NCBI RefSeq assembly: GCF_020731285.1 | Contig: NZ_JAJFOW010000037.1 | Span: forward strand, 1-64,000 | Length of the DNA stretch: 64,000 bases | Reading direction: 5' to 3' | From: Cohnella baijiui | Lineage (GTDB): Bacteria > Bacillota > Bacilli > Paenibacillales > Paenibacillaceae | Part shown: one piece after another, positions 50,877-60,092 of the stretch | Layout: every line of letters starts with the position of its first letter | Numbering within the stretch: position 1 is the stretch's first letter | Notes under the pieces: model-generated | Told to the model about the DNA's origin: nothing | What the model saw: the letters and a program-made list of their open reading frames with translations, nothing else | Database searches by the model: none | Made by a program: the position numbers and the translations under genes

Positions 50877-52217
50877 TTAGCCGGAAGCGGCCTGGGGCTC
50901 TACCCACTCGGATAGATCCTCCCGGATGACGGCGAGACGCGAGACCCGGAGATGGTCCGTCTCTTCGATGACGAAGCGGACGCCGTTTTCGAGCTGTACG
51001 GATTGGTATTTTTTCGGCGGGATCTCGATCTGGGAATACATCCATCCGCCGATCGTGTCGTAGTCGTCCGTCGGGATATCGAGGCCGAAAAAGCTGTTGA
51101 CCTCTTCGATCAGCATCATGCCGCTAATCGAATACGTGCGCTCATCCTTACGCTCCATTTCGGGGCGCTCCTCGTCGAATTCGTCCTGGATCTCCCCGAC
51201 GATCTCCTCCATGATGTCCTCGAGGGTAACAAGGCCGGAGGTGCCGCCGTACTCGTCGATGAGAATGGCGATCTGCGTCTTTCTCTTCTGCATAAGCTTC
51301 AGCAAAGCGCTGATCGGCATGCTCTCGGGGACGGTCGTCATTGGCCGGAGCAGGTCGCGGATATCGTGGATCGTATGGTCGGGCACTTTGAGCAGATCTT
51401 TGATATGAACGAAGCCGATGATGTTGTCCTTGTCGTTGTCGCACACCGGATATCGCGTATGCATCTCCTTGAGCGCGATCGCCTTGTTGTCTTCGAACGA
51501 AAGATTGCCGTACAGGCAGATCATTTCGGTCCGGGGAATCATGATCTCGCGGGCGTTGGTCTCCGCGAATTCGAAGATATTGTCCACCAGCGTGAGCTCC
51601 GTGTTGTCGATCAGACCGCTTTTGTGGCTTTCCTTCATCAGGATGCGGATCTCTTCTTCGGTGTGGGCCGAGGAAGACTCCGATGCCGGCGCGATGCCGA
51701 ACAACCGCAGCAGCTGGTTGGCCATCCCGTTCAGCAGCCAGATAAAGGGGCTCATGATCTTGCGGAACAGCACCAACGGGCCGGCCGCCCATAGCGTGAT
51801 CGACTCCGCCTGGCGGATGGCCAGCGTCTTGGGCGCCAGTTCGCCGAGCACGATGTGCAGCACGGTAATGAAGGTGAAGGCGATGACGAAGGCTAACGGA
51901 TGGATCCAGCTCGCAGGCAGATGAATCGCGGAGAACAACGGAGTCAGCGCGTCCGCGACCGCGGGCTCGCCGATCCAGCCGAGTCCGAGGGAAGCCAGCG
52001 TAATCCCAAGCTGGCAAGCGGACAAATAAGCGTCAAGGTGGTTCGTCAGGTGAGAGGCATAGCGTGCCCTGGCATTCCCTTCTTGCACCAACGTGTCGAT
52101 ACGCGTTCCGCGCACCTTGACCATCGCAAATTCGGCCGCCACGAAGAAGCCGTTCAGAAACACTAGCAGCAGTACCAAGACCAAGTTCACGCCTAGCGGA
52201 AAAGGGTCACCGTCCAA
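50877..52217 (-). CDS. CNNM/CorC-type transporter (hemolysin-like)
   Basis: 446 aa. DUF21/CNNM membrane domain with four helices (residues 1-195; NGFFVAAEFAMVKVR, GLGWIGEPAV, GELAPKTLAI), a CBS pair (about 215-340; REIMIPRTEM, VPESMPISALLKLM, DEYGGTSGLVTLEDIMEEIV) and a CorC/HlyC domain. Family members handle Mg2+ efflux or divalent ion balance, e.g. B. subtilis MpfA/YhdP. TTG 52217 has GGGGAG 10 nt upstream; that site sits in the right arm of a hairpin CCTGCT-N12-AGCAGG which could limit translation. Confidence 0.88.
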   Translation of the reverse strand: MDGDPFPLGVNLVLVLLLVFLNGFFVAAEFAMVKVRGTRIDTLVQEGNARARYASHLTNHLDAYLSACQLGITLASLGLGWIGEPAVADALTPLFSAIHLPASWIHPLAFVIAFTFITVLHIVLGELAPKTLAIRQAESITLWAAGPLVLFRKIMSPFIWLLNGMANQLLRLFGIAPASESSSAHTEEEIRILMKESHKSGLIDNTELTLVDNIFEFAETNAREIMIPRTEMICLYGNLSFEDNKAIALKEMHTRYPVCDNDKDNIIGFVHIKDLLKVPDHTIHDIRDLLRPMTTVPESMPISALLKLMQKRKTQIAILIDEYGGTSGLVTLEDIMEEIVGEIQDEFDEERPEMERKDERTYSISGMMLIEEVNSFFGLDIPTDDYDTIGGWMYSQIEIPPKKYQSVQLENGVRFVIEETDHLRVSRLAVIREDLSEWVEPQAASG

Positions 52218-52501
52218 ATCGTCCCTGCTCCCCGAGCGGAAAGCAGGTGCACCTCCTTTAATGTCGCGCAGATAAAATATGGAAAAATGTTGAAAGTCCT
52301 CGCTTTATTCTAGCTTAGACGTTTTGCCGTGCAGCGTCAAACGCCGGTTCGGGCCGTAATCGGCCGTAGTATCCATCTGTATTCGCTTCCACCTGATTTC
52401 AGTGCGAATTTTTGGCCGGAACGGGCTCAAACACCGAAATAAGCGCCTTCAGAAGCATTGACGGACGCGGTCAACCCGTCTACCGGTGCGGCGGATCAGC
52501 C

Positions 52502-53821
52502 CTATCCCCGCGTCTGAGGCTTCCTGCGCTTGTCTTGGTTTTGGCGAATCCGGTCCTCCATCCCCTGTTCCGTGGCCTCGTAAAACACCTTGCCTTTGAG
52601 CTTGTCCGGCAAATACTGCTGCTCGACGTAATGGCCCGGGAAGTCGTGCGGATACCGGTAGCCGACGTGGCCCAGCTTCTTCGCGCCGCTGTAGTGGCCG
52701 TCGCGTAGATGAAGCGGAACTTCCGCGGACTTCGTGTGCTCGAACGAGTCCATGATGTTGCCGATCGCGACGGCGATGGCGTTGGACTTCGGACTCTCGA
52801 CGGCGAAGAGGATCGCCTGGGCGACGATAAATTTGGATTCGGGCCAGCCGATCCGGTGGTACGCCTCCATCGCGCTCACCGCCTGCACCATCGCTTGCGG
52901 ATTCGCCAGCCCGATGTCTTCGCTGCAGGCCACCGTGAGCCTCCGGAGAAACGTCATCGGATCCATGCCGAGCTTTTCGACCGCGTACAAAAACCAATAC
53001 AGCGCCGCGTCGCTGGACCCCCGCACGCTCTTGTGGAAGGCGGACAGCACGTCGTACTGCGTCGACTCGTCCGCTTGCAGCGTAGGCTGGCGAATTGACT
53101 CCTCTGCGATCTCCAACGTCACGACGACCGATCCGTCGGGCTCCGACGGCGTCGTCACCGCCGCCAGCTCCAGCGCCGTGAGCGCCCGGCGGATATCGCC
53201 GTTCGCCATCGCCGCGATGTGGGCGAGCGCCTCCTCCTCAACCCGCAGCTTCATGAACGCCAGCCCTTTCGACGGATCGGCGAGCGCCCGGCGCATCGCG
53301 AGAAGCGAATGCTCCTTGGTCAAGGCGTTCAGCCGGAACAGCGTGGAACGCGACAGGAGCGCCCCGTTTACCGAGTGGTACGGATTCTCCGTAGTCGCCC
53401 CAATAAAAACGATGATGCCTTTCTCGACGGCCGGCAGCAGCGCGTCCTGACGGGCGCTGTTGAAGCGATGCACCTCGTCGAGAAACAGGATCGTCTTCCG
53501 GCCGTACATGCTTTTGTTTCGCTCGGCCTGTTCGATGACTTCCCGGACGTCCTTGACGGAAGCGTCTACGGCGTTCAAGCGCACAAAATCGCCTTCGGTC
53601 CGTTTCGAGATGATATGAGCAAGCGTCGTTTTGCCGGACCCCGGCGGTCCGAACAACAGGATCGACGTCACCGCGTCTCCCTCGATCGCGCGCCGAAGCA
53701 GCTTGCCTGGTCCGACGATATGCTCTTGGCCGATATATTCGTCAAGCGATTCCGGTCGCATCCGGTCGGCCAGCAGTCTGGCCCGCGGCTGCGCCTCCTC
53801 GCCGTAGCTGAACAGATCCAT
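52502..53821 (-). CDS. rarA: Replication-associated recombination ATPase RarA (MgsA)
   Basis: 439 aa. AAA+ clamp-loader-like core: Walker A LLFGPPGSGKTTLAH, Walker B ILFLDEVHRFN, sensor-1 FIGATTENPYHSVNGALLSR, sensor-2 NGDIRRALTALE, followed by the tetramerisation domain and C-terminal helical region (GMEDRIRQNQDKRRKPQ). ATG 53821 is chosen as the family start (MDLFSYGEEAQPRARLLADR); an upstream ATG at 53902 gives a non-homologous extension. It acts at stalled forks and gaps. A LexA-like dyad lies 66 nt upstream. Confidence 0.92.
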   Translation of the reverse strand: MDLFSYGEEAQPRARLLADRMRPESLDEYIGQEHIVGPGKLLRRAIEGDAVTSILLFGPPGSGKTTLAHIISKRTEGDFVRLNAVDASVKDVREVIEQAERNKSMYGRKTILFLDEVHRFNSARQDALLPAVEKGIIVFIGATTENPYHSVNGALLSRSTLFRLNALTKEHSLLAMRRALADPSKGLAFMKLRVEEEALAHIAAMANGDIRRALTALELAAVTTPSEPDGSVVVTLEIAEESIRQPTLQADESTQYDVLSAFHKSVRGSSDAALYWFLYAVEKLGMDPMTFLRRLTVACSEDIGLANPQAMVQAVSAMEAYHRIGWPESKFIVAQAILFAVESPKSNAIAVAIGNIMDSFEHTKSAEVPLHLRDGHYSGAKKLGHVGYRYPHDFPGHYVEQQYLPDKLKGKVFYEATEQGMEDRIRQNQDKRRKPQTRG

Positions 53822-53849
53822 GATGACATTCCCGTCCTTTCTTTCTATC

Positions 53850-53898
53850 ATCATAGCAGAATCGGGGCCTGACCAAAAGAAGATAAGAACAAATGTTC
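53850..53898 (-). promoter_or_regulatory. rarA promoter with upstream LexA-like dyad
   Basis: Extended -10 TGCTATGAT (TATGAT 53850-53855), 17-nt spacer, weak -35 TTTTGG (53873-53878). GAACAAATGTTC (plus 53887-53898) is identical in sequence to box 2 of the IS1595-like gene and stands just upstream of the -35. Confidence 0.55.
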
Positions 53899-53933
53899 GC
53901 ATTTAAGAATGTCAAACAAAAGAATGCCAAAAC

Positions 53934-53954
53934 AAAAACCGCCCCGCAGGGCGG
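53934..53954 (-). terminator. Terminator after the 112-aa protein gene
   Basis: Minus strand CCGCCC-TGCG-GGGCGG followed by TTTTT, 37 nt after the stop. Confidence 0.85.
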
Positions 53955-53990
53955 CGGCTCCCGCTCATGCGGTAGGCGGTCCGGATGTGT

Positions 53991-54329
53991 TTATCTCCTC
54001 CGTCCGTATGTGCTGGACCTTCCGGCACGGGAACGTCCGCGCGGCTTCGGGCCCTCCAACTCGTCGTCGGCCGGACTGCCGCCGATCGGTCCCAGCGGAC
54101 CGATCCCTCCGATCGTCCATGCCTCGGGATGCGTCGGTCCGAGTCCCGCCAGGTACAGCGGATCTTTATCCCAGTCGCCGCCGGGCAGATTCCCCCATCC
54201 GCCGTTCGGCCGAGCCTGTTTCCCTTCGACCTCGTAGGCATTGGAGTCGAATGCGGCCGCGGACTTGCGGCGGCGCTTGCGGCTCGAAATCCGGCCTTTT
54301 TGTCCGTATGCTCGCGACGGTTTGCTCAT
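53991..54329 (-). CDS. Unrecognised basic Gly/Pro-rich protein
   Basis: 112 aa. ATG 54329 has GGAGG 10 nt upstream, and the upstream extension of the ORF has none. A strongly basic head (QKGRISSRKRRRKSAAA) is followed by a Gly/Pro/Trp-rich middle (NGGWGNLPGGDWDKDPLYL, WTIGGIGPLGPIGGSP) and a basic tail (KPRGRSRAGRSSTYGRRR). No signal peptide. Probably disordered and nucleic-acid or spore associated, which is only a guess. In B. subtilis the tcdA(yrvM)-rarA(yrvN) interval carries a 6S RNA gene; here it carries this gene. Confidence 0.7.
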   Translation of the reverse strand: MSKPSRAYGQKGRISSRKRRRKSAAAFDSNAYEVEGKQARPNGGWGNLPGGDWDKDPLYLAGLGPTHPEAWTIGGIGPLGPIGGSPADDELEGPKPRGRSRAGRSSTYGRRR

Positions 54330-54444
54330 TTGCACTACACCTCCACAACTGCAGGGATGGTCTAGTGTATGAAGGACAATCGCGGAGTGACAGGGACAAA
54401 TGCACAAATTGGGCGGGGATGATCCCGAACATTGCGGGTGGACG

Positions 54445-55209
54445 TCAGGATTTGGCTTGGGCTTTGCCGCGCTCCAGCAGCTCGCGGAACGCGACGCTCA
54501 CCATGATGAGCCCGGCGACGGGCGGCACGAAAGCATTGCTCGACGGCGGCTGCTGCGCCTTGCGGATCTCCTTCGGCGCCGTATCCGGTACGATGCGCTG
54601 GGTGACGTCCTCCAGCGGCTTGATCGGCTCTTCCGTCGAGAAGACGACCTTGACTCCTTTCTTGATGCCTTCCTTGCGCAGCTTGGTCCGGATTACCCTG
54701 GCAATCGGATCGACGGTTGTTTTGGAGATATCGGCGACCTGGAACCGGCTCGGGTCCATTTTGTTCGCCGCGCCCATGCTGGAGATGATCGGGATTTTGC
54801 GCTCGAGGCACTGCTTGATCAGGTGAATCTTGTACGAAATCGTGTCCGAGGCGTCGATGACATAGTCGAGCGGGTACTTGAACAGTTCCTCGTACGTCTC
54901 CTCCGTATAAAACATCCGCAGCGCGATCGCCTCACAGTCGGGATTGATCAGCTTGATGCGCTCGCGCATCAGCTCGGCCTTCGGCTGGCCGACGGTCGTC
55001 GTCAGTGCATGAATCTGTCGATTCACGTTCGTAATGTCCACGACGTCTTTGTCGATCAGGATGATCCGTCCGATGCCCGACCGGGCGATCGCTTCGGCCG
55101 CGATGCCGCCGACGCCGCCGATGCCGAGGACCGCCACGGTGCAGCCCTTCAAAATTTCGAGCCCCTCGGGGCCGATTGCTAGCTCCGTCCTGGAGAACTG
55201 GTGCAGCAT
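54445..55209 (-). CDS. tcdA: tRNA threonylcarbamoyladenosine dehydratase TcdA (YrvM)
   Basis: 254 aa, the family length. E1-like nucleotide site VAVLGIGGVGGIAAEAIARS and DKDVVDITNVNRQIHAL; the adenylation core ends with AFVPPVAGLIMVSVAFRELL. ATG 55209 is chosen because the family starts MLHQFSR and an ATG 36 nt upstream lies inside the stem of the aspS terminator. The enzyme uses ATP to cyclise t6A at position 37 of tRNAs reading ANN codons. Synteny hisS-aspS-tcdA is as in Bacillus. Confidence 0.92.
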   Translation of the reverse strand: MLHQFSRTELAIGPEGLEILKGCTVAVLGIGGVGGIAAEAIARSGIGRIILIDKDVVDITNVNRQIHALTTTVGQPKAELMRERIKLINPDCEAIALRMFYTEETYEELFKYPLDYVIDASDTISYKIHLIKQCLERKIPIISSMGAANKMDPSRFQVADISKTTVDPIARVIRTKLRKEGIKKGVKVVFSTEEPIKPLEDVTQRIVPDTAPKEIRKAQQPPSSNAFVPPVAGLIMVSVAFRELLERGKAQAKS

Positions 55210-55243
55210 AAGTTCGTACCGTCCTTCTTTCATAATGGAAAAC

Positions 55244-55307
55244 ATGCCCCGCCCGCACGTGCCGCACCGCGCCGTCCGGCGAAGGTGCGACCATGCGGGC
55301 GGGGCAT
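55244..55307 (-). terminator. Large hairpin between aspS and tcdA
   Basis: A 14-bp stem ATGCCCCGCCCGCA with its complement, a nested CGCACC/GGTGCG stem in the loop, and GTTTTCC after it. The T run is short, so read-through into tcdA is possible. Confidence 0.65.
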
Positions 55308-55346
55308 GCCGTCATTCAGATGTTGCGCGCCGTCATCGGGCGAGCC

Positions 55347-57188
<1,842 letters not shown>

Positions 57189-57193
57189 ATGCG

Positions 57194-58465
57194 TTATCCC
57201 CTTTTCGATTCGTTAATCAGCTTGTGCACCGCGTCCGCCAGCTCGGCGAGCGGCACTTGGCGTTGTTCTTGCGTAGCCATATCCTTTAGCGCGACTTCTC
57301 CGCGGTCCAGCTCGTCGTCGCCGAGGATGGCCGCAAAGCGGGCCCCCGCGCGCTCGGCCGCCTTGAACAGCGCCTTCATCTTGCGGCCTTGATAATCCTT
57401 GTCGACCGCGAGCCCCGCGTCCCGCAGCTGCTGCGCGAGTCCCGGCGCCGCGCGCTCCGCGCGCTCGCCAAGCGCCATCAGGTAAACGTCGACCTGCGCG
57501 TCCAGCTCGGGCTTCGCATTCTGGCTTTCCAAGAGGAGCAGCGTGCGCTCCAGGCCGAGGCCGAGGCCGACGCCCGGGCGGTCGTCCCCGCCGATTTCGG
57601 CGACGAGGCCGTTGTAGCGGCCGCCGCCGCCGATCGTGTCGATCGCGCCGATACCCTGCGCCTTGTATTCGAACGCGGTATGCGTGTAGTAGTCAAGGCC
57701 GCGGACGAGGCGCGGATTAACCCGGTACGGCACCTTCATCGCGTCCAGATACTCACGTACGCGCGCGAAATGCGTCTCGCAAGCTTCATCCAAGCTGTCG
57801 AGAATCGACGGAGCGCCCTCGAACTTGTCCTGGTCGGTCTTGCAGTCGAGCACCCGCAGCGGATTACGCTCCATGCGAGCCTGGCAGTCCTTGCAAAGGC
57901 TGTCCCTCATCGGCAGGAGAAATTCCAGCAGCTTCGAGCGGAACGCCGCGCGCACCTCGGGCGTGCCGACTGAGTTGATCTCGACCGTCACGTCCCGCAA
58001 GCCCACTTCCCTGTAGAAGGCGTACCCGAGTGCGATCACCTCGGCATCAAGCGCCGGATCCTCCGACCCGATTGCCTCCACGCCGAACTGGTGGAATTGG
58101 CGGTAGCGACCCGCCTGCGCACGCTCGTAGCGGAACATCGGCCCGATGTAGTAAAGCTTGGCGATGTCGGCCTCTCCGTACAGCTTGTTCTCCACATAGG
58201 CGCGAACGACGCCTGCTGTCCCTTCGGGACGGAGCGTCATGCTGCGATGGCCGCGATCCTCGAACGTATACATTTCTTTCTCGACGATGTCGGTCGTCTC
58301 GCCCACGCCCCGCTTGAACAGCTCCGTCACTTCGAAGATCGGCGTGCGGATCTCGCGGAACCGGTAGCGGCGGCATACTTCTCTCGCGGTCTTCTCGACG
58401 AACTGCCATAATTCGGCGTTGCCCGGAAGCACGTCCTGCGTGCCCGGCGGCTTTTGGAAGGCCAT
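57194..58465 (-). CDS. hisS: Histidyl-tRNA synthetase
   Basis: 423 aa. Class II motif 1 region PPGTQDVLP, motif 2 YYIGPMFRYERAQAGRYRQF, histidine-A motif RGLDYYTHTAFEY, motif 3 PGVGLGLGLERTLLLL, and the C-terminal anticodon domain. It is directly followed by aspS (5 nt). Upstream lies a T-box leader whose signals fit tRNA-Asp, not tRNA-His. Confidence 0.95.
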   Translation of the reverse strand: MAFQKPPGTQDVLPGNAELWQFVEKTAREVCRRYRFREIRTPIFEVTELFKRGVGETTDIVEKEMYTFEDRGHRSMTLRPEGTAGVVRAYVENKLYGEADIAKLYYIGPMFRYERAQAGRYRQFHQFGVEAIGSEDPALDAEVIALGYAFYREVGLRDVTVEINSVGTPEVRAAFRSKLLEFLLPMRDSLCKDCQARMERNPLRVLDCKTDQDKFEGAPSILDSLDEACETHFARVREYLDAMKVPYRVNPRLVRGLDYYTHTAFEYKAQGIGAIDTIGGGGRYNGLVAEIGGDDRPGVGLGLGLERTLLLLESQNAKPELDAQVDVYLMALGERAERAAPGLAQQLRDAGLAVDKDYQGRKMKALFKAAERAGARFAAILGDDELDRGEVALKDMATQEQRQVPLAELADAVHKLINESKRG

Positions 58466-58529
58466 AGATTCCCACCCTTTCTGTCACTGCAGTTCAAGAC
58501 CCAAACGGCTTGACGTACTGCCCGGGACC

Positions 58530-58850
58530 AAATCAAAAAGCTCCCGTCCTCAACCGCATCTCTGCAGTCGGGGACGAGAGCTCGTCATTTGCTCCCGCGG
58601 TGCCACCCGTCATTCGATCGCCATACGCGTCCGCAAGGGCCGCGCGCGATCGCGCCTCGAACCGGTTAACGCCCGATGGACGCCTCGTCGCTACTGGCTT
58701 CGTCCGCCCGGGAGCGGCCGTCGTTCGCAGGAGGTTCTCGGGGAGGTCGTTCGTCCGGTCATCGGCGGAAAGCTTGCAGCCTGAAGGCTTTCCTCTCTGG
58801 AGACGTGGGGCCGGAGTACTCGTTCCCGTCATCGAATCAATTGGCTGAAT
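58530..58850 (-). promoter_or_regulatory. T-box riboswitch of hisS-aspS, Asp-type specifier
   Basis: Minus strand. Stem I has AGUAC paired region UCCGG/CCGGA, then loop-E CGAA and, at the place where glyQS has GGC, the codon GAC (58746-58748) = Asp. The T-box GGUGGCACCGCGGGAGC is at about 58590-58610; its bulge UGGC pairs with a 3' GCCA end, i.e. discriminator G, as in tRNA-Asp (tRNA-His has C). The terminator AGCTCTCGTCC/GGACGGGAGCT plus TTTTT is at 58535-58582. Uncharged tRNA would stabilise the antiterminator. Confidence 0.9.
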
Positions 58851-58863
58851 ACAATTGTCATGT

Positions 58864-58893
58864 ATTATAATACGCAGCCGGAACGATTGTCAA
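58864..58893 (-). promoter_or_regulatory. Promoter of the hisS-aspS T-box transcript
   Basis: TTGACA (58888-58893), 18-nt spacer, TATAAT (58864-58869), minus strand. Confidence 0.85.
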
Positions 58894-58923
58894 TCTTCCC
58901 GCTTCCGTCCGGACAAAGAAAAT

Positions 58924-58948
58924 AACCTGCCGACCATTCCGACAGGTT
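58924..58948 (-). terminator. Terminator upstream of the T-box unit
   Basis: Minus strand AACCTGtCG-N7-CGgCAGGTT followed by ATTTTCTTT. It probably ends the rel-dtd-(59517 gene) transcript. Confidence 0.7.
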
Positions 58949-59162
58949 CAATGTGATAATATATTGAAAAAAGGGGGTCAACATCTATAATAGCCGGATT
59001 GTTTTAAAGGTGGATGAAGCTTGGGTTACAGTTTCGTTACAAAAAAGAAAGCGCTCGCGCCGCCCGCTCGTTCACCCTGCCGTGCGGGAAGCAATCCATC
59101 GCTCCAGCGCCTCGAGCTTCGCCTCACCGTCGTCCCGGCCCGCAGCCGTAGCTGGCTGCCGC

Positions 59163-59517
59163 CTACACGCCGTCCGGACCCCCCTCTGCCTCCAACACAA
59201 TCTCGAAGTCGGCAGACGGGTCTTCCTCCGCCCCGAAGGTGATTTGGGGCTCCTCGTACGGCGCATGTTCCGCTCCATTGTTCCCGCCAGCGGCGCGAGG
59301 ACCGCCTTCCGGCGGCCCCCGGCGGAAAGCCGCCGTGGCGCCCCGCCTAGCCCCTCCCGGCCGGCGGGTGGCGCCTGCCGTTCCCGCTTCCCGCCCGCGC
59401 GCCGGGCTCGTCCGCGAACTCTTCGTCCGGCCGGAAGGCGAGAGATTCCCGCCGTTCGGGCGCGAGACCCGCCCGCGTCATTCGCTCTAGCTTCGTTTCT
59501 TTGACGGATTGGCGCAT
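59163..59517 (-). pseudogene. Frameshifted small acidic protein gene
   Basis: ATG 59517 has AAAGGAAG about 10 nt upstream and reads well for ~38 codons (ESLAFRPDEEFADEPGARAG), then runs to a stop at 59347. From about 59290 the next frame reads protein-like (EHAPYEEPQITFGAEEDPS, then ADFEIVLEAEGGPDGV, stop at 59163) but has no start codon of its own. A frame change in the GC-rich stretch 59290-59410 would join them. A third coding-like piece, DDGEAKLEALERWIASRTAG, ends at 59072 in yet another frame. It is either a decayed gene or a region with sequencing errors. Family not recognised. Confidence 0.45.
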
Positions 59518-59627
59518 CGGTTGTCGACTTCCTTTCTTGGAAAAGAGATCGACAATAGTGTTGCCACCCGGCCCGTTCGCTAACCCGTCCCCTCAGCCAG
59601 AGGCTTGGAAGCAGGCTTGTCCGCCCG

Positions 59628-60068
59628 TTACTTGCTGTCCAAAATAAGCGTAACCGGTCCGTCGTTTACGAGCGAGACGTCCATCATCGCGCCGAACACG
59701 CCGGTGCCCACCCGAAATCCCGCTTCGCGGAGCAGCGTGTTGAAACGCTCGTACAGCGCGTTTGCCGTGTCCGGTTTGGCTGCGGCCATGAAATTCGGGC
59801 GGCGCCCCTTGCGGCAGTCCCCGTACAGCGTAAATTGGGAGACGGACAAAATCTCCCCGTCTACCTCTTTGACGGACAGATTCATCTTGCCTTCTTCGTC
59901 CTCGAAGATTCGCAAGCCGGCGACTTTGTCGGCCATCCAGGCGACGTCCGCTTCCCCGTCCTCCTGGCCGATCCCGACGAGCAGGAGAAGTCCCCTTCCG
60001 ATCTCTCCGACCGTCTCGTCCTTTACGCGCACGCGCGCTTCCGATACCCGTTGCAGAACGACTTTCAC
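59628..60068 (-). CDS. dtd: D-aminoacyl-tRNA deacylase
   Basis: 146 aa. Catalytic SQFTLYGDCRKGRRPNF (the SQF..T pocket) and the cross-dimer motif VNDGPVTLILDSK close the protein, as in bacterial DTD. It frees tRNAs charged with D-amino acids (and glycine on tRNA-Ala). It starts 24 nt after rel, the order seen in Bacillus. Confidence 0.95.
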   Translation of the reverse strand: MKVVLQRVSEARVRVKDETVGEIGRGLLLLVGIGQEDGEADVAWMADKVAGLRIFEDEEGKMNLSVKEVDGEILSVSQFTLYGDCRKGRRPNFMAAAKPDTANALYERFNTLLREAGFRVGTGVFGAMMDVSLVNDGPVTLILDSK

Positions 60069-60092
60069 GTGGATGTCAGCTCCCTATAAATG

